Shown here: piece after piece, positions 1-7,811 of the stretch
How positions within the stretch are numbered: the first letter of the stretch is position 1
How the letters are laid out: every line of letters begins with the position of its first letter
DNA from: Cuniculiplasma sp.
GTDB lineage: Archaea; Thermoplasmatota; Thermoplasmata; Thermoplasmatales; Thermoplasmataceae
Length of the DNA stretch: 12,656 bases
Assembly (NCBI GenBank): GCA_023256455.1
Contig: JAGDXN010000022.1
Span: 11,758 to 24,413 of the forward strand
Direction of reading: 5' to 3'
Notes under the pieces: generated by a model
Database searches by the model: none
What the model saw: only the letters and a program-made list of their open reading frames with translations
What the model was told of the DNA's origin: nothing
Position numbers and translations under genes: made by a program

Positions 1-1880
1 TTTCCCCTGTATCCCATTTTTCTTAAAGCATTCCTGAATTCTCTTGCTTTTTCTCCATCCATATCCTCTCCCTTAATAGAAAAGGTATTTTCCTCCATAA
101 GGTAATTCTCTGTCCTGAATGTGAAATATGCTGGATATTCCCTCATGTTTTTCTGGCTCTCTTCTGTTGCCGGGAGATTGAATGGAAGAAATATGCCATA
201 AAATTTCAATATGGACAGAACCCTTTCGTAGGCTGAAAATTGAGATGGGAAGGCAGAATCTTCCTGTGACTGTATGTTTCCAGTAAACTTTGCAAAACCC
301 TCTCTCTTCAATTGTTCCATTTCTCTAAGTATGTTCTCATTGGCCTTATTCATAATCTGCTCAACCAATTTGACGTTTGAATTCTCAGGAAATACCATGG
401 AATAGGCAAGGAGTCCCATGGATACGAATACGTAGTCTGAGAGAAATCCTTCGATTTTCCTTCCATTTTCATATTTCAGGTGGAGGATTTTATTGGAATC
501 CATGAGGTTTTGTGTAATATATTTGTAAAGAGATTTCATTTCTTCTCTGTAATCTTCCCGTCCTGTGGCCATGTATGCCCGGGAAAGTGCATAAAGAAGG
601 AATCCGTTAATATCCGCGCATATCTTCATGTCGGTTTGTGGATGTTTCCTTGACTTCCTCTTTTCCTTCAGTATTTCAATGGAATCCTTTATATCACCCT
701 TTAACCAGAATAATCCATGTTCGATGAAACTGTCAGTGCTATTTCTTCCATTGTCAAGATAGAGTATATTTCTACCATTTGATAATCCCCTTGGCTCTTC
801 GATATAGTTCCCATCCTCAGATATGTTAAATCTTATGGCAAAGTTTTCGTAATTTTCTCTCAGGATATTTTTAAGTTCAACAGAACTCCAGGTATAGAAT
901 TTTCCCTCAATACCCTCACTATCTGCATCTATGGCGGTATAAAATGCTCCATCCCCTGACTTCATGTTTTCTCTCAAAAATGAGACAATTTCCAGGATCA
1001 TTTCATCATATACGTTCTTCCCTGTGGTCTCAAAGAGAGAAGAAAGGGCGTTTATGAAAGATGCCTGATCATAGAGCATTTTTTCAAAATGGGGAATCTT
1101 CCATCCTGTATCTGTTGCATATCTGTGAATTCCTTTCCCGACATGGTCGTAGATTCCACCCATTCTTATGTCAGCCACAGTCCTCTCACTCATTTCAAGA
1201 GCATCCCCATTCCCATATTTTTTGTAATAGCTTGCAAGGAATGATAGATTGTGAGGGGTTGGGAACTTTATGCCTCTTCCAAAACCACCATATTCGGGAT
1301 CATACATTCTTGATAACTGCCTGAATGCGGTTTCAACCGATTCCATACTGGCTCCCTGAATAGTCAGGAGTTTTTTTGAACTTCCTCCTTTCTCGTTTTG
1401 CTTTGCGGTGGAAATTATATTTTGAGGATCATTCTTCCAGATATCCCCGATGCTCGTGATTAACTCCACAAGACCCATGTTTCCATTCCTGCTCTCCCTT
1501 GGGAGATAGGTAAACGCAAAGGCAGGCTTCAGTTCCGGTGTGAGAATTACATTGAGAGGCCATCCTGCTGAGCCTGTTGTTCTCTGTGCGAAATCTATGA
1601 AATAAGAATCTAAGTCAGGTCTCTCCTCCCTGTCTACCTTAATGCATACAAATATGGAGTTCATCAATTCTCCAACCTCAGGCACACTGAAGGACTCCCT
1701 CTCCATAACGTGGCACCAGTGGCATGTGGAATATCCCACACTTACAAATAACAGTTTATTTTCTTTCTTAGCCTTCTGAAAAGCCTCCTCACCCCATGGA
1801 TACCAGTCAACCGGGTTTGTAGAATGTTGCTGTAAATAGGGACTCATTTCACCTTCCAGATGATTCAGTTTCGCACTCAA
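1..1880 (-). CDS. DUF255 thioredoxin-fold / six-hairpin protein (YyaL/SSP411 family), 3' end cut by window
   Basis: I translated the minus strand by hand. One frame stays open from a TTG at 1880 to the window edge, giving about 626 residues without a stop. The N-terminus reads [24 protein letters not shown], then [15 protein letters not shown] with a CHWCH motif at residues 53-57. This is the thioredoxin-like DUF255 signature of the YyaL/SPATA20 family. Around residues 241-272 comes [17 protein letters not shown] and [10 protein letters not shown], typical of the (alpha/alpha)6 barrel that follows in this family. The biochemical role of the family is not firmly established; a redox or sugar-related activity is usually guessed. 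Homologues are about 600-700 residues, so little is probably missing. An in-frame ATG at 1847 would cut off the conserved NHL..E segment, so I prefer the TTG, which also sits about 30 bases below a TATA-like box. The family call is sure; the start is less so. Confidence 0.93.
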   Translation of the reverse strand, partial: MSAKLNHLEGEMSPYLQQHSTNPVDWYPWGEEAFQKAKKENKLLFVSVGYSTCHWCHVMERESFSVPEVGELMNSIFVCIKVDREERPDLDSYFIDFAQRTTGSAGWPLNVILTPELKPAFAFTYLPRESRNGNMGLVELITSIGDIWKNDPQNIISTAKQNEKGGSSKKLLTIQGASMESVETAFRQLSRMYDPEYGGFGRGIKFPTPHNLSFLASYYKKYGNGDALEMSERTVADIRMGGIYDHVGKGIHRYATDTGWKIPHFEKMLYDQASFINALSSLFETTGKNVYDEMILEIVSFLRENMKSGDGAFYTAIDADSEGIEGKFYTWSSVELKNILRENYENFAIRFNISEDGNYIEEPRGLSNGRNILYLDNGRNSTDSFIEHGLFWLKGDIKDSIEILKEKRKSRKHPQTDMKICADINGFLLYALSRAYMATGREDYREEMKSLYKYITQNLMDSNKILHLKYENGRKIEGFLSDYVFVSMGLLAYSMVFPENSNVKLVEQIMNKANENILREMEQLKREGFAKFTGNIQSQEDSAFPSQFSAYERVLSILKFYGIFLPFNLPATEESQKNMREYPAYFTFRTENYLMEENTFSIKGEDMDGEKAREFRNALRKMGYRG

Positions 1881-1904
1881 AATATCACAGTCTAAGATAT
1901 ACTC

Positions 1905-1920
1905 AATATTTATATTATTT
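1905..1920. promoter_or_regulatory. Shared divergent promoter (TATA-like core)
   Basis: Only 54 bases separate the TTG at 1880 (minus) from the GTG at 1935 (plus). In the middle lies AATATTTATATTATTT, which reads as a TATA-like element on both strands. Its centre is roughly 25-30 bases from each start codon, the usual archaeal TATA-to-start distance when the transcript begins at or next to the start codon. There is no room for a Shine-Dalgarno leader on either side. This is inferred from spacing and composition only. Confidence 0.5.
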
Positions 1921-1934
1921 TATTATCTCCAGAC

Positions 1935-2525
1935 GTGACAAAAACGGGCATATTTATAAGGCACGGAGAAAGCACCGCAAATTCAACAGGTGTTGTTTCC
2001 CATGATCTTGAAGGATATCCCCTGACAGAAAAGGGGCGAAAGCAGGCAAACCATACAGGCCAGGTACTTTCAGAACTTAAAGATAAAATAGATAATATTG
2101 TGGTGAGTCCCCTGCAGAGAACAATCCAGACAGCTGAAGAGGTGATGCTTGGAATGGGTTATTCAGGAAAATACATTATGGACAATGACCTGAGAGAGAC
2201 TTTCCTTGGGCCATACAACAATGGACCGGTTTCGGCCCTTCCTAAAATTCATTCTTCCAAATATGGAATTGAACCCTTTGAGGAGAATGGGGAAAGGCTT
2301 TTCAGGTGCGCAATAAAATATGAGGGGCTTTCCATATTTGTTTCCCACAACCTTCCCATTAAGGCTCTGGTGTGCAAATTAATGAACTTGCATGAGGAGG
2401 ATGCGGGAGGCATAGATATTAAAAATGCAAGCATGACAGCTATTGACTTCGATAATTTAAGGATCCTTTCCATCGGCTCTCTCAGAATATCTGAGGAGTT
2501 ATTGAAGAGGCTTTCCTCCCGTTGA
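1935..2525 (+). CDS. Histidine phosphatase superfamily (phosphoglycerate mutase-like) protein
   Basis: This 196-residue protein belongs to the branch-1 histidine phosphatase superfamily. It opens MTKTGIFIRHGES, with the RHG catalytic motif at residues 9-11 (His10 as phospho-acceptor). It continues with VSPLQRTIQTAEE (Arg62 in the phosphate pocket), LRETFLG (Glu88, likely proton donor) and FVSHNLPIKAL (His138, second catalytic histidine). All core residues are present, so an active phosphohydrolase or mutase is expected in the cytoplasm. The substrate cannot be read from sequence; cofactor-dependent phosphoglycerate mutase, a sugar phosphatase and an alpha-ribazole-type phosphatase are all possible. 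GTG is the only reasonable start: no Met precedes the RHG motif, and a TATA-like box lies just upstream. The gene is divergent from the DUF255 gene and its last 27 bases overlap the 3' end of the convergent MFS gene. Confidence 0.9.
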   Translation: MTKTGIFIRHGESTANSTGVVSHDLEGYPLTEKGRKQANHTGQVLSELKDKIDNIVVSPLQRTIQTAEEVMLGMGYSGKYIMDNDLRETFLGPYNNGPVSALPKIHSSKYGIEPFEENGERLFRCAIKYEGLSIFVSHNLPIKALVCKLMNLHEEDAGGIDIKNASMTAIDFDNLRILSIGSLRISEELLKRLSSR

Positions 2526-3665
2526 TGCATATATAAAAATCAGGGTCCCAGCCAGGCTCACCAAAAATCCACATATTCCAAGAATTATGGCGGAATTTTG
2601 AGTTATGTCAGAGCCACCTATTAAACCTCCTATTAATGAACCAGAAGCATTTCCCATGAACTGGAGCGCATAAAAAAATCCTATGTTTGAACCATAGGAT
2701 TGCTTCCTTATTGCCCTGGTCAGTTCTGGAACCGTTGATATTTCATACAGGGAGAAACCAACGAAGAAAGGTATTAAGAATAGGGAAATAACCGGAAATG
2801 GTAACTTCAGTGCGATTCCTGCAAATGTAATAACAATGCCTGCAGTTATGCTCAGAGACGATGATTTTAAAAAGTTTATTTTTCTCTTTCTGCCGTAAAC
2901 TTCTGAAACATAGAGGGCTATTATCCCCGATAATACCACAGGGATCAGGAGTATTATTCCATAATCCAGAATTCCGAAGGTTACGCCCGCATAGATCTGT
3001 ATTGAATAAATTACCAGAAAACTTGCAATGCTGAATAAAAATGAACCTGCTGATATGAATAAGGTGTTTCTTGAAATGTTCATCTTCTCAAGAAACGATT
3101 CTTTCCTTTCTTCCTTAAATCGGCTGATCATTGCAATGCCCAGGATTGCCATTATGGATGATAAAAGGAATATATTCCTGATATGGATTGCATAACCAAG
3201 AAGGGGAGAAAAGGCTGTGCCAGAAAGAAAGGCAACCCCAATTCCACTTCCCACTATGGCCATGGCAGTATTTTTTCTTTCTGGAGGCACGATTTCCTGA
3301 GAAAGAGCTGTAACAGGTGAACTTACAGCCCCAAGACCAGCTATAAATCTGCTAATTATGAGCTCATAAATATTGACAGAAAAAAAACTCATAAGATTTC
3401 CAGCAAAGAATATGAATAATCCAATTCTGATAGTGTTTATTCTTCCTATCCTGTCAGACAACCTTCCTGAAGGTATTTGCATTATGGCCATGGATATTTC
3501 ATAGGCTGCAATTGCCATTCCAATCAGGAAACCTGAGGATGTAAATTTGGAGGCGTATATGGCCAGCACTGGAAGTATAAAGAATACGCCGCTCAGCCTC
3601 AGAAACTGTATGGCCGATAAAATAGTTAATTTTGTGAATATATCTCTATCTAGGGTTCTTCTCAT
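2499..3665 (-). CDS. MFS transporter (multidrug/sugar efflux-like), 12-TM type
   Basis: This 388-residue, strongly hydrophobic protein has about 12 predicted membrane spans. The loop after the second span carries the major facilitator motif A, GRLSDRIGR, at residues 67-75. GLGAVSSPVTALSQEIVPPERKNTAMAIVGSG follows in the third to fifth span region, as in drug:H+ antiporter-like MFS proteins. A positively charged cytoplasmic loop (RFKEERKESFLEKMNISR, around residues 182-199) divides the two six-helix halves. The substrate is unknown. The ATG lies inside the upstream fRMsr gene (20-base overlap), so the two are almost certainly co-transcribed and translationally coupled. I see no clear Shine-Dalgarno sequence before the start. 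The 3' end overlaps the convergent phosphatase gene by 27 bases. Confidence 0.9.
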   Translation of the reverse strand: MRRTLDRDIFTKLTILSAIQFLRLSGVFFILPVLAIYASKFTSSGFLIGMAIAAYEISMAIMQIPSGRLSDRIGRINTIRIGLFIFFAGNLMSFFSVNIYELIISRFIAGLGAVSSPVTALSQEIVPPERKNTAMAIVGSGIGVAFLSGTAFSPLLGYAIHIRNIFLLSSIMAILGIAMISRFKEERKESFLEKMNISRNTLFISAGSFLFSIASFLVIYSIQIYAGVTFGILDYGIILLIPVVLSGIIALYVSEVYGRKRKINFLKSSSLSITAGIVITFAGIALKLPFPVISLFLIPFFVGFSLYEISTVPELTRAIRKQSYGSNIGFFYALQFMGNASGSLIGGLIGGSDITQNSAIILGICGFLVSLAGTLIFIYASTGGKPLQ

Positions 3666-4128
3666 TTTGATCGTATATTAATTTCACAAGAGGAGATATT
3701 TTTTCCGCGATTTCTTCCACGAATTTTTCATCATCTCGGTCAAATGCACCTTTCTCGTCTGAATCAATATCAATTTCTCCTATAGGTTTATCTCCATATC
3801 TTACAGGTACAACCAATTCCGCCTTTGTGTTTAAAAAACACGCAAGGTATTCACTATTTGACTTTACATCCTTCTCGTTTACCGTCTCATTCCTGCTAAT
3901 GGCCAGGCTGCACAGACCCTCTCCAAGAGGTATAAGAACATGTTCTGTTGCGGCTCCCTGGAACGATACAAGTTTAAGGTTATCCCCAACAACCACATAA
4001 ACACCGGTCCAGTTGTACTTGGGATTTCTTTCACTCAAATGATGACATATATCGCTCAATGTCTTTTTTACTGACTGCAAAATTATGCTATCGATTTCAG
4101 ATTTCTGAAATTCAACTGCTGTGACCAT
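3646..4128 (-). CDS. msrC: Free methionine-(R)-sulfoxide reductase, GAF-domain, two-cysteine type
   Basis: This 160-residue protein is a single GAF domain of the fRMsr family, which reduces free methionine-R-sulfoxide back to methionine. Recognisable landmarks are NWTGVYVV (about residues 39-46), VSFQGAATEHVLIPLGEGLCSLA (54-76), EYLACFLNTKAELVVPV (93-109) and IGEIDIDSDEKGAFDRDDEKFVEEIA (116-141). Cys73 and Cys97 align with the second and third cysteines of the E. coli enzyme and keep the same 24-residue spacing. The first cysteine of the three-cysteine bacterial form, expected near residues 61-62, is replaced by Thr/Glu. From memory, a two-cysteine 'type II' enzyme has been described from Thermoplasma acidophilum. 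The start at 4128 is about 25 bases below a TATA-like box, which suits a leaderless mRNA. It is the first gene of a pair with the MFS permease. Confidence 0.9.
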   Translation of the reverse strand: MVTAVEFQKSEIDSIILQSVKKTLSDICHHLSERNPKYNWTGVYVVVGDNLKLVSFQGAATEHVLIPLGEGLCSLAISRNETVNEKDVKSNSEYLACFLNTKAELVVPVRYGDKPIGEIDIDSDEKGAFDRDDEKFVEEIAEKISPLVKLIYDQNEKNPR

Positions 4129-4147
4129 ATTTACCCATAAGTGTATG

Positions 4148-4158
4148 TTATTAATTAT
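4148..4158 (-). promoter_or_regulatory. TATA-like box for the fRMsr/MFS operon
   Basis: On the minus strand the sequence reads GGATAATTAATAACAT, with the AT-rich core centred about 25 bases above the ATG at 4128. This spacing places the transcript start at or beside the start codon. No Shine-Dalgarno sequence is visible. Inferred from position only. Confidence 0.45.
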
Positions 4159-4162
4159 CCTT

Positions 4163-4181
4163 TTTTAGTTTTAAACTAAAA
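4163..4181. repeat. Perfect 9+1+9 inverted repeat upstream of fRMsr
   Basis: TTTTAGTTT and AAACTAAAA form perfect 9-base arms around one central T. The repeat lies just above the TATA-like box of the fRMsr gene and 71 bases beyond the PP2C stop codon. On the minus strand it is followed by an A-run, not a T-run, so it does not look like a PP2C terminator. An operator for a dimeric regulator is the better guess. Palindromes of A and T arise easily in AT-rich DNA, which limits confidence. Confidence 0.45.
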
Positions 4182-4252
4182 TTTTTCCAGAAATGCTTCT
4201 CTTAGAACTTTTACTCTCCCTCAATAACTATATCTGAGAACATATGGGAAAA

Positions 4253-5056
4253 TCAACTTTTGCGGTGAATGTATATGATGGAAATATTGTCACGCCCCCC
4301 ATTTTTAAGGGCTTCATTCAGTAAATTGTTACACACAATTTCTGGATCACTTTGATTCGTCTTAACTATATTTTTAATTACTGCATCATCAAGCATATCT
4401 GTTAACCCATCTGAACATATTAGAATGGATTGCCCCTTTTCAATTGGAAAAGAACCTGAGTCCATCTCAAACTCCTTTTCAATGCCAAGGCAGGAATATA
4501 TCTGATTTCCCTTGGGAACCCTGTGGGATTTGTTAATAAAATCCATTTTCTGACCAAATTTTATAATCCTGCAATCGCCCGAATGGGAATAATAAACAGT
4601 GTCCTTAAAAATAAGTCCGATTGTAAGGGTTGATGCCATCATATCATGTTTTTCTTTCTTGCAATTAATTTCATCTATAGCACTGGAGGCATTCTTCATG
4701 GCCTTCTCCAGAAGCCTGTGTGGTTCAACACCGTCACCCAGAAAGGATATATTTTCCATAAAGTATGCGAAGGCTCTGGTTGTGGCAATATAACTTGCCT
4801 TTTCTCCATTTTTTAGGCCTCCCAGACCATCGGCAACTGAAGCGTAAAGATATTTAATATCCTTTCCTGAATAGAAGATTGTGGATTGACTGGCAAGAAT
4901 GCTATCCTCATTTTTTTCCCTTACATTTCCAGCGTGGCTTATGGAACAGAAAACGTAATTAGAGGAAACCGCCGGCTGGTCATCATTTGAAACCGCAGCT
5001 TCACCTCTTTTACTCCTGCCAATAAGTTTATTAAAAGAATCAATACCGTTTTTCAA
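4253..5056 (-). CDS. PPM/PP2C-family protein serine/threonine phosphatase
   Basis: This 267-residue soluble protein has the full set of PP2C metal-site motifs. NVREKNEDS is at residues 44-52 (Asp51), VADGLGG at 74-80 (Asp76, Gly77), HSGDCRI at 158-164, ICSDGLTDM at 213-221 (Asp216) and GGRDNISII at 253-261 (Asp256, Asn257). The two-metal Mn/Mg phosphatase centre therefore looks intact. It should remove phosphate from proteins in the cytoplasm; from memory, a Thermoplasma volcanium homologue has been studied biochemically. Residues 1-32 are a charged, low-conservation lead-in before the domain. The start is TTG: an in-frame TAA lies two codons upstream and no ATG or GTG occurs before the first motif. 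A TATA-like box lies about 29 bases upstream, and the MMPL gene ends 51 bases above it. No kinase, FHA or other partner gene is present in the window. Confidence 0.93.
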   Translation of the reverse strand: MKNGIDSFNKLIGRSKRGEAAVSNDDQPAVSSNYVFCSISHAGNVREKNEDSILASQSTIFYSGKDIKYLYASVADGLGGLKNGEKASYIATTRAFAYFMENISFLGDGVEPHRLLEKAMKNASSAIDEINCKKEKHDMMASTLTIGLIFKDTVYYSHSGDCRIIKFGQKMDFINKSHRVPKGNQIYSCLGIEKEFEMDSGSFPIEKGQSILICSDGLTDMLDDAVIKNIVKTNQSDPEIVCNNLLNEALKNGGRDNISIIYIHRKS

Positions 5057-5080
5057 TATTTAGTAATGAAGATAGTGGTT

Positions 5081-5090
5081 AATTATTTTT
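5081..5090 (-). promoter_or_regulatory. TATA-like box for the PP2C gene
   Basis: The minus strand reads AAAAATAATT, centred about 29 bases above the TTG start at 5056, in the 51-base gap after the MMPL stop codon. It suggests the phosphatase has its own leaderless promoter, although read-through from MMPL cannot be excluded because no clear T-rich terminator follows that gene. Confidence 0.4.
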
Positions 5091-5107
5091 TCTCTCTGAC
5101 TGATTCT

Positions 5108-7726
5108 TTATAGTTTTTTGGATGATGGTTTCACTTTTTCAAAGAGTGTCAACATTGATGGGAAGTAAAATGTCCTGATTATGAAGGTATCTATGATCAG
5201 TGATATTATGAAGGATATCCCAAGTTCCTCAAGGAAAGCCACGGGTATGAGTGAAAGTGCGCCAAGAGAGAATGCAAGAATTAGACCAAGAGCTGTTATT
5301 GTCTTCCCGCCATTTACCATTCCCCTTCTGATTCCAATTTCGAATCCATCTTTTTTCACCTCTTCCCTTATGTTTGATGATATGAATACAGTATAATCAT
5401 TGCCCAAACTGAACAGAATTATGAACAGAATTATGGGTATGAGGTATATCAGGGCAATGTGAAGGATATAATTTGAAATTAGATAGAGAATAAAGGTGCT
5501 CCATGAAATACTGAAGAATGTCCCTGATATGGCAATTATGGGATATCTTAGCTGCCTGAACGCCATCAGAAGAATTGCAAATATGGCCACTATGATGAAT
5601 GCTTCCAGACTTCCATATATCCTGTCGTTTTGAGCCCTCTCGTCTATTATCTGAGATGTTAGTCCTCCAACAACAAAGGAATTATTTGCCCGGAGATTAT
5701 TCACCGCATTAATGGCCTGGTTTGAGTAAGGACCATATTTTAGGGTAACAATATACAGGAAGTACTTCCCGTGATCTATGGAAAAACTGCCGGGTGATAT
5801 GGCAGTGGATATATTCTTGCCCGATATGAATGGACCCTGTATGGCTGAAACATAATCCAAACTTTTGACGTCTGAGGCAACTTTCATCAGAGTATTATTC
5901 TGGCTGGTAGTAAGATTGGAACTGTTAAAATTCGCCTTATATATGAGAAACACAGGGAAAAGATGATCCTCGCCGAAGTTGTTATATATGGAATTCAAAC
6001 CCTTCACGGAGGATATGCTCTGAGGAAGGCCTGTGTTGAAGTTGTAGGTTGTTGGCACTGTATAGAAGAAGTATACGCCTGCAGAACCGAGAACAATAAG
6101 GATTATTGCCACAGCTGCGGCCTTCTTTACAGACAGGTCTGTTGTTCTGTAAAATAGTGAATCCTTGTGTGAATCTTCGTTCATGGGAGACAATCCCCTT
6201 TTCATAATCAGTCTCTTTCTAAGGAAATACATTGTTATGGGCAGGAGCGTGACCTGAATTAAAACAGTATATATTACAGCCTGAAACAGGACCAGACCCC
6301 AGTCAAGGAAGGATGGCACAAGGGAAAAGGTCAGGAGTGTTACAGCAACAGTTACACCGCTTATGATTACTGCCTTTCCGGCCGTATCTGTAGCCCTGTA
6401 GATGGCCTCCTCAGGGGATGTGCCCATCCTGATTTCCCTTCTGAATCTTGACACGATAAAAACAAGATAATCTGTAGATATACCGAGTATTACTGCTGTT
6501 AAAGTATAATTTACAATAAAAGACACATTTCCTATTATCAATCCAGTTATGAAAATTGAAACATATCCCACCAAAAGGGAAAGACCGACCAGAAACAGGG
6601 CAATTATGGAGGACCAGTATGAAACAAGAGTTATGAATATGGCGATGAGCAAAACTATGAAAATGAGACCAAAGGCAAAGCCTGACTTTGCAGTTACCTG
6701 AGATGTCTGGATTGCTATGGCACCTGTTCCGGTTACAATGGAGCTGTTCCCGAATATGTCACTTGAAGCTTGTAAAATCTTGGGATAGGCCATCTGGGAT
6801 GGAGAGGAACCATTTTTATATGAATAACCTGATGGAACATTGAAATTTACTGTAACAATGGATATTTTATGATTGGGACTTACCGAGTTTGTTATGAGGA
6901 AGCTGGGAACACCTGCCAGACCATAATGATTGATGTAATATATTCCTGGGTTATGGGATTGTTCAACTGATTGCACAAACTGGGCACTCAAATTGAAACC
7001 AACAACTCCACTTATATATATGGAAGTTGCCTTGCTGATGGAAAAATTATCTGTGAAATTGAAAAGGCCCAAATAATCCAGAACAGGCTCTGCATAAATG
7101 GAATTACTCATTAAAACGGACTTAACTGCCTGGTTAATGGAATTGTTCACTGCCTGAAGGCCTGTAAAGCTCGAATTTTTAATATCATTTATGAATGCCC
7201 TTTCATAACCACTTCCATTATATCCACTCTCGTTTGCAACACTCATTATAGTGGACTTGCTAAAATTGGAACTCTTCCAGTTATTATAAAAAGCCAGTGG
7301 AAAACCATATATCATTTTAGATGTGTTTTTGAACATTTCATAGTATGCTTTAACAAGATTCCCCGTACTATTGCTTTCCTGATTTATAAATTTGGCATAC
7401 TGGCTTGCAGGAGATATGACATTTTTCAAATCAGAAATTTTATCCTTTTCAAGAAAAGTGCTGAAATTCAACATATTCCTGGCAATGGAAGTATTTGAAA
7501 TTACGTCTCCAAATACAACTATCTGAAGACTTTGATTTCTTTCACTGGTGTTTGCAAGAATTTGAGCAGCCTTGTAAGATTCGGTCCCATGGGGTGCCGT
7601 GGTAGAATTTGAATAATTTATATAGGAACCGTAACCCATAACTGCGGGCACAGCCAAAATTATGGCAATGATCCAAACTGCCAGGACCAGCCATTTCCTC
7701 CTTATTAGAGACTTTCCACTTAACAT
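5108..7726 (-). CDS. MMPL/RND-type membrane transporter with two extracellular loops
   Basis: This 872-residue protein has the duplicated MMPL/RND layout: one span near residues 11-32, a loop of about 310 residues, five spans (about 348-505), a basic cytoplasmic linker, a span at about 533-556, a loop of about 145 residues and five final spans (about 705-855). Asp419-Tyr420 (LGISTDYLVFIVSRFRREI) and Asp777-Tyr778 (LGNDYTVFISSNIREEV) occupy the positions of the paired Asp-Tyr proton relay known in mycobacterial MmpL3. A proton-driven export role is therefore likely, with lipids or hydrophobic compounds as possible cargo; the cargo is not shown. The two loops carry 23 N-x-S/T sequons, suggesting heavy N-glycosylation outside the cell. 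The ATG at 7726 begins MLSGKSLIRRKW, a positive-inside start to the first span. The gene is divergent from an Lrp-like regulator and may be controlled by it. Confidence 0.92.
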   Translation of the reverse strand: MLSGKSLIRRKWLVLAVWIIAIILAVPAVMGYGSYINYSNSTTAPHGTESYKAAQILANTSERNQSLQIVVFGDVISNTSIARNMLNFSTFLEKDKISDLKNVISPASQYAKFINQESNSTGNLVKAYYEMFKNTSKMIYGFPLAFYNNWKSSNFSKSTIMSVANESGYNGSGYERAFINDIKNSSFTGLQAVNNSINQAVKSVLMSNSIYAEPVLDYLGLFNFTDNFSISKATSIYISGVVGFNLSAQFVQSVEQSHNPGIYYINHYGLAGVPSFLITNSVSPNHKISIVTVNFNVPSGYSYKNGSSPSQMAYPKILQASSDIFGNSSIVTGTGAIAIQTSQVTAKSGFAFGLIFIVLLIAIFITLVSYWSSIIALFLVGLSLLVGYVSIFITGLIIGNVSFIVNYTLTAVILGISTDYLVFIVSRFRREIRMGTSPEEAIYRATDTAGKAVIISGVTVAVTLLTFSLVPSFLDWGLVLFQAVIYTVLIQVTLLPITMYFLRKRLIMKRGLSPMNEDSHKDSLFYRTTDLSVKKAAAVAIILIVLGSAGVYFFYTVPTTYNFNTGLPQSISSVKGLNSIYNNFGEDHLFPVFLIYKANFNSSNLTTSQNNTLMKVASDVKSLDYVSAIQGPFISGKNISTAISPGSFSIDHGKYFLYIVTLKYGPYSNQAINAVNNLRANNSFVVGGLTSQIIDERAQNDRIYGSLEAFIIVAIFAILLMAFRQLRYPIIAISGTFFSISWSTFILYLISNYILHIALIYLIPIILFIILFSLGNDYTVFISSNIREEVKKDGFEIGIRRGMVNGGKTITALGLILAFSLGALSLIPVAFLEELGISFIISLIIDTFIIRTFYFPSMLTLFEKVKPSSKKL

Positions 7727-7761
7727 TAACCATAAAATGAATAGGCACTAATTAAGTAATG

Positions 7762-7769
7762 TATAAAAA
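7762..7769 (-). promoter_or_regulatory. TATA-like box for the MMPL gene
   Basis: The minus strand reads TTTTTATA. Counting 25-27 bases onward puts the transcript start near 7740, leaving a leader of about 14 bases before the ATG at 7726. The 27-base inverted repeat at 7771-7797 lies directly upstream, over the BRE position. Confidence 0.4.
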
Positions 7770-7770
7770 A

Positions 7771-7797
7771 TTTTGATTCCCCCTGGGGATTTCAAAA
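7771..7797. promoter_or_regulatory. 27-base inverted repeat, likely shared operator of MMPL and regulator genes
   Basis: The arms TTTTGATTCCCC (7771-7782) and GGGGATTTCAAAA (7785-7797) are complementary except for one extra T in the right arm, around a two-base centre. The C/G-rich core stands out in AT-rich surroundings. It lies exactly between the minus-strand TATA box at 7762-7769 and the plus-strand TATA box at 7801-7810, covering the BRE position of both. That is a good place for a regulator to act on both divergent genes. It is upstream of both predicted transcript starts, so it is more likely a protein site than an RNA hairpin. The neighbouring Lrp-like protein is the obvious candidate binder, by inference. 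Confidence 0.6.
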
Positions 7798-7800
7798 CGT

Positions 7801-7810
7801 AAATATTTTA
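7801..7810 (+). promoter_or_regulatory. TATA-like box for the Lrp-like regulator gene
   Basis: AAATATTTTA is centred about 29 bases before the ATG at 7835, so the mRNA would begin at or very near the start codon. No Shine-Dalgarno sequence is present. Confidence 0.5.
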
Positions 7811-7811
7811 A

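Noticed and set aside
1061..1324. Open frame of 87 codons on the plus strand
   Set aside because: It lies wholly opposite the well-conserved DUF255 gene, has low-complexity His/Ser-rich content and no family resemblance.
4163..4181. Palindrome as an intrinsic terminator of the PP2C gene
   Set aside because: No T-run follows on the minus strand; an A-run does, and the site lies next to the fRMsr TATA-like box.
5963..6157. Cys-rich 64-codon frame on the plus strand inside MMPL
   Set aside because: Its cysteines do not form a recognisable zinc or redox pattern, and it is antisense to an intact transporter gene.
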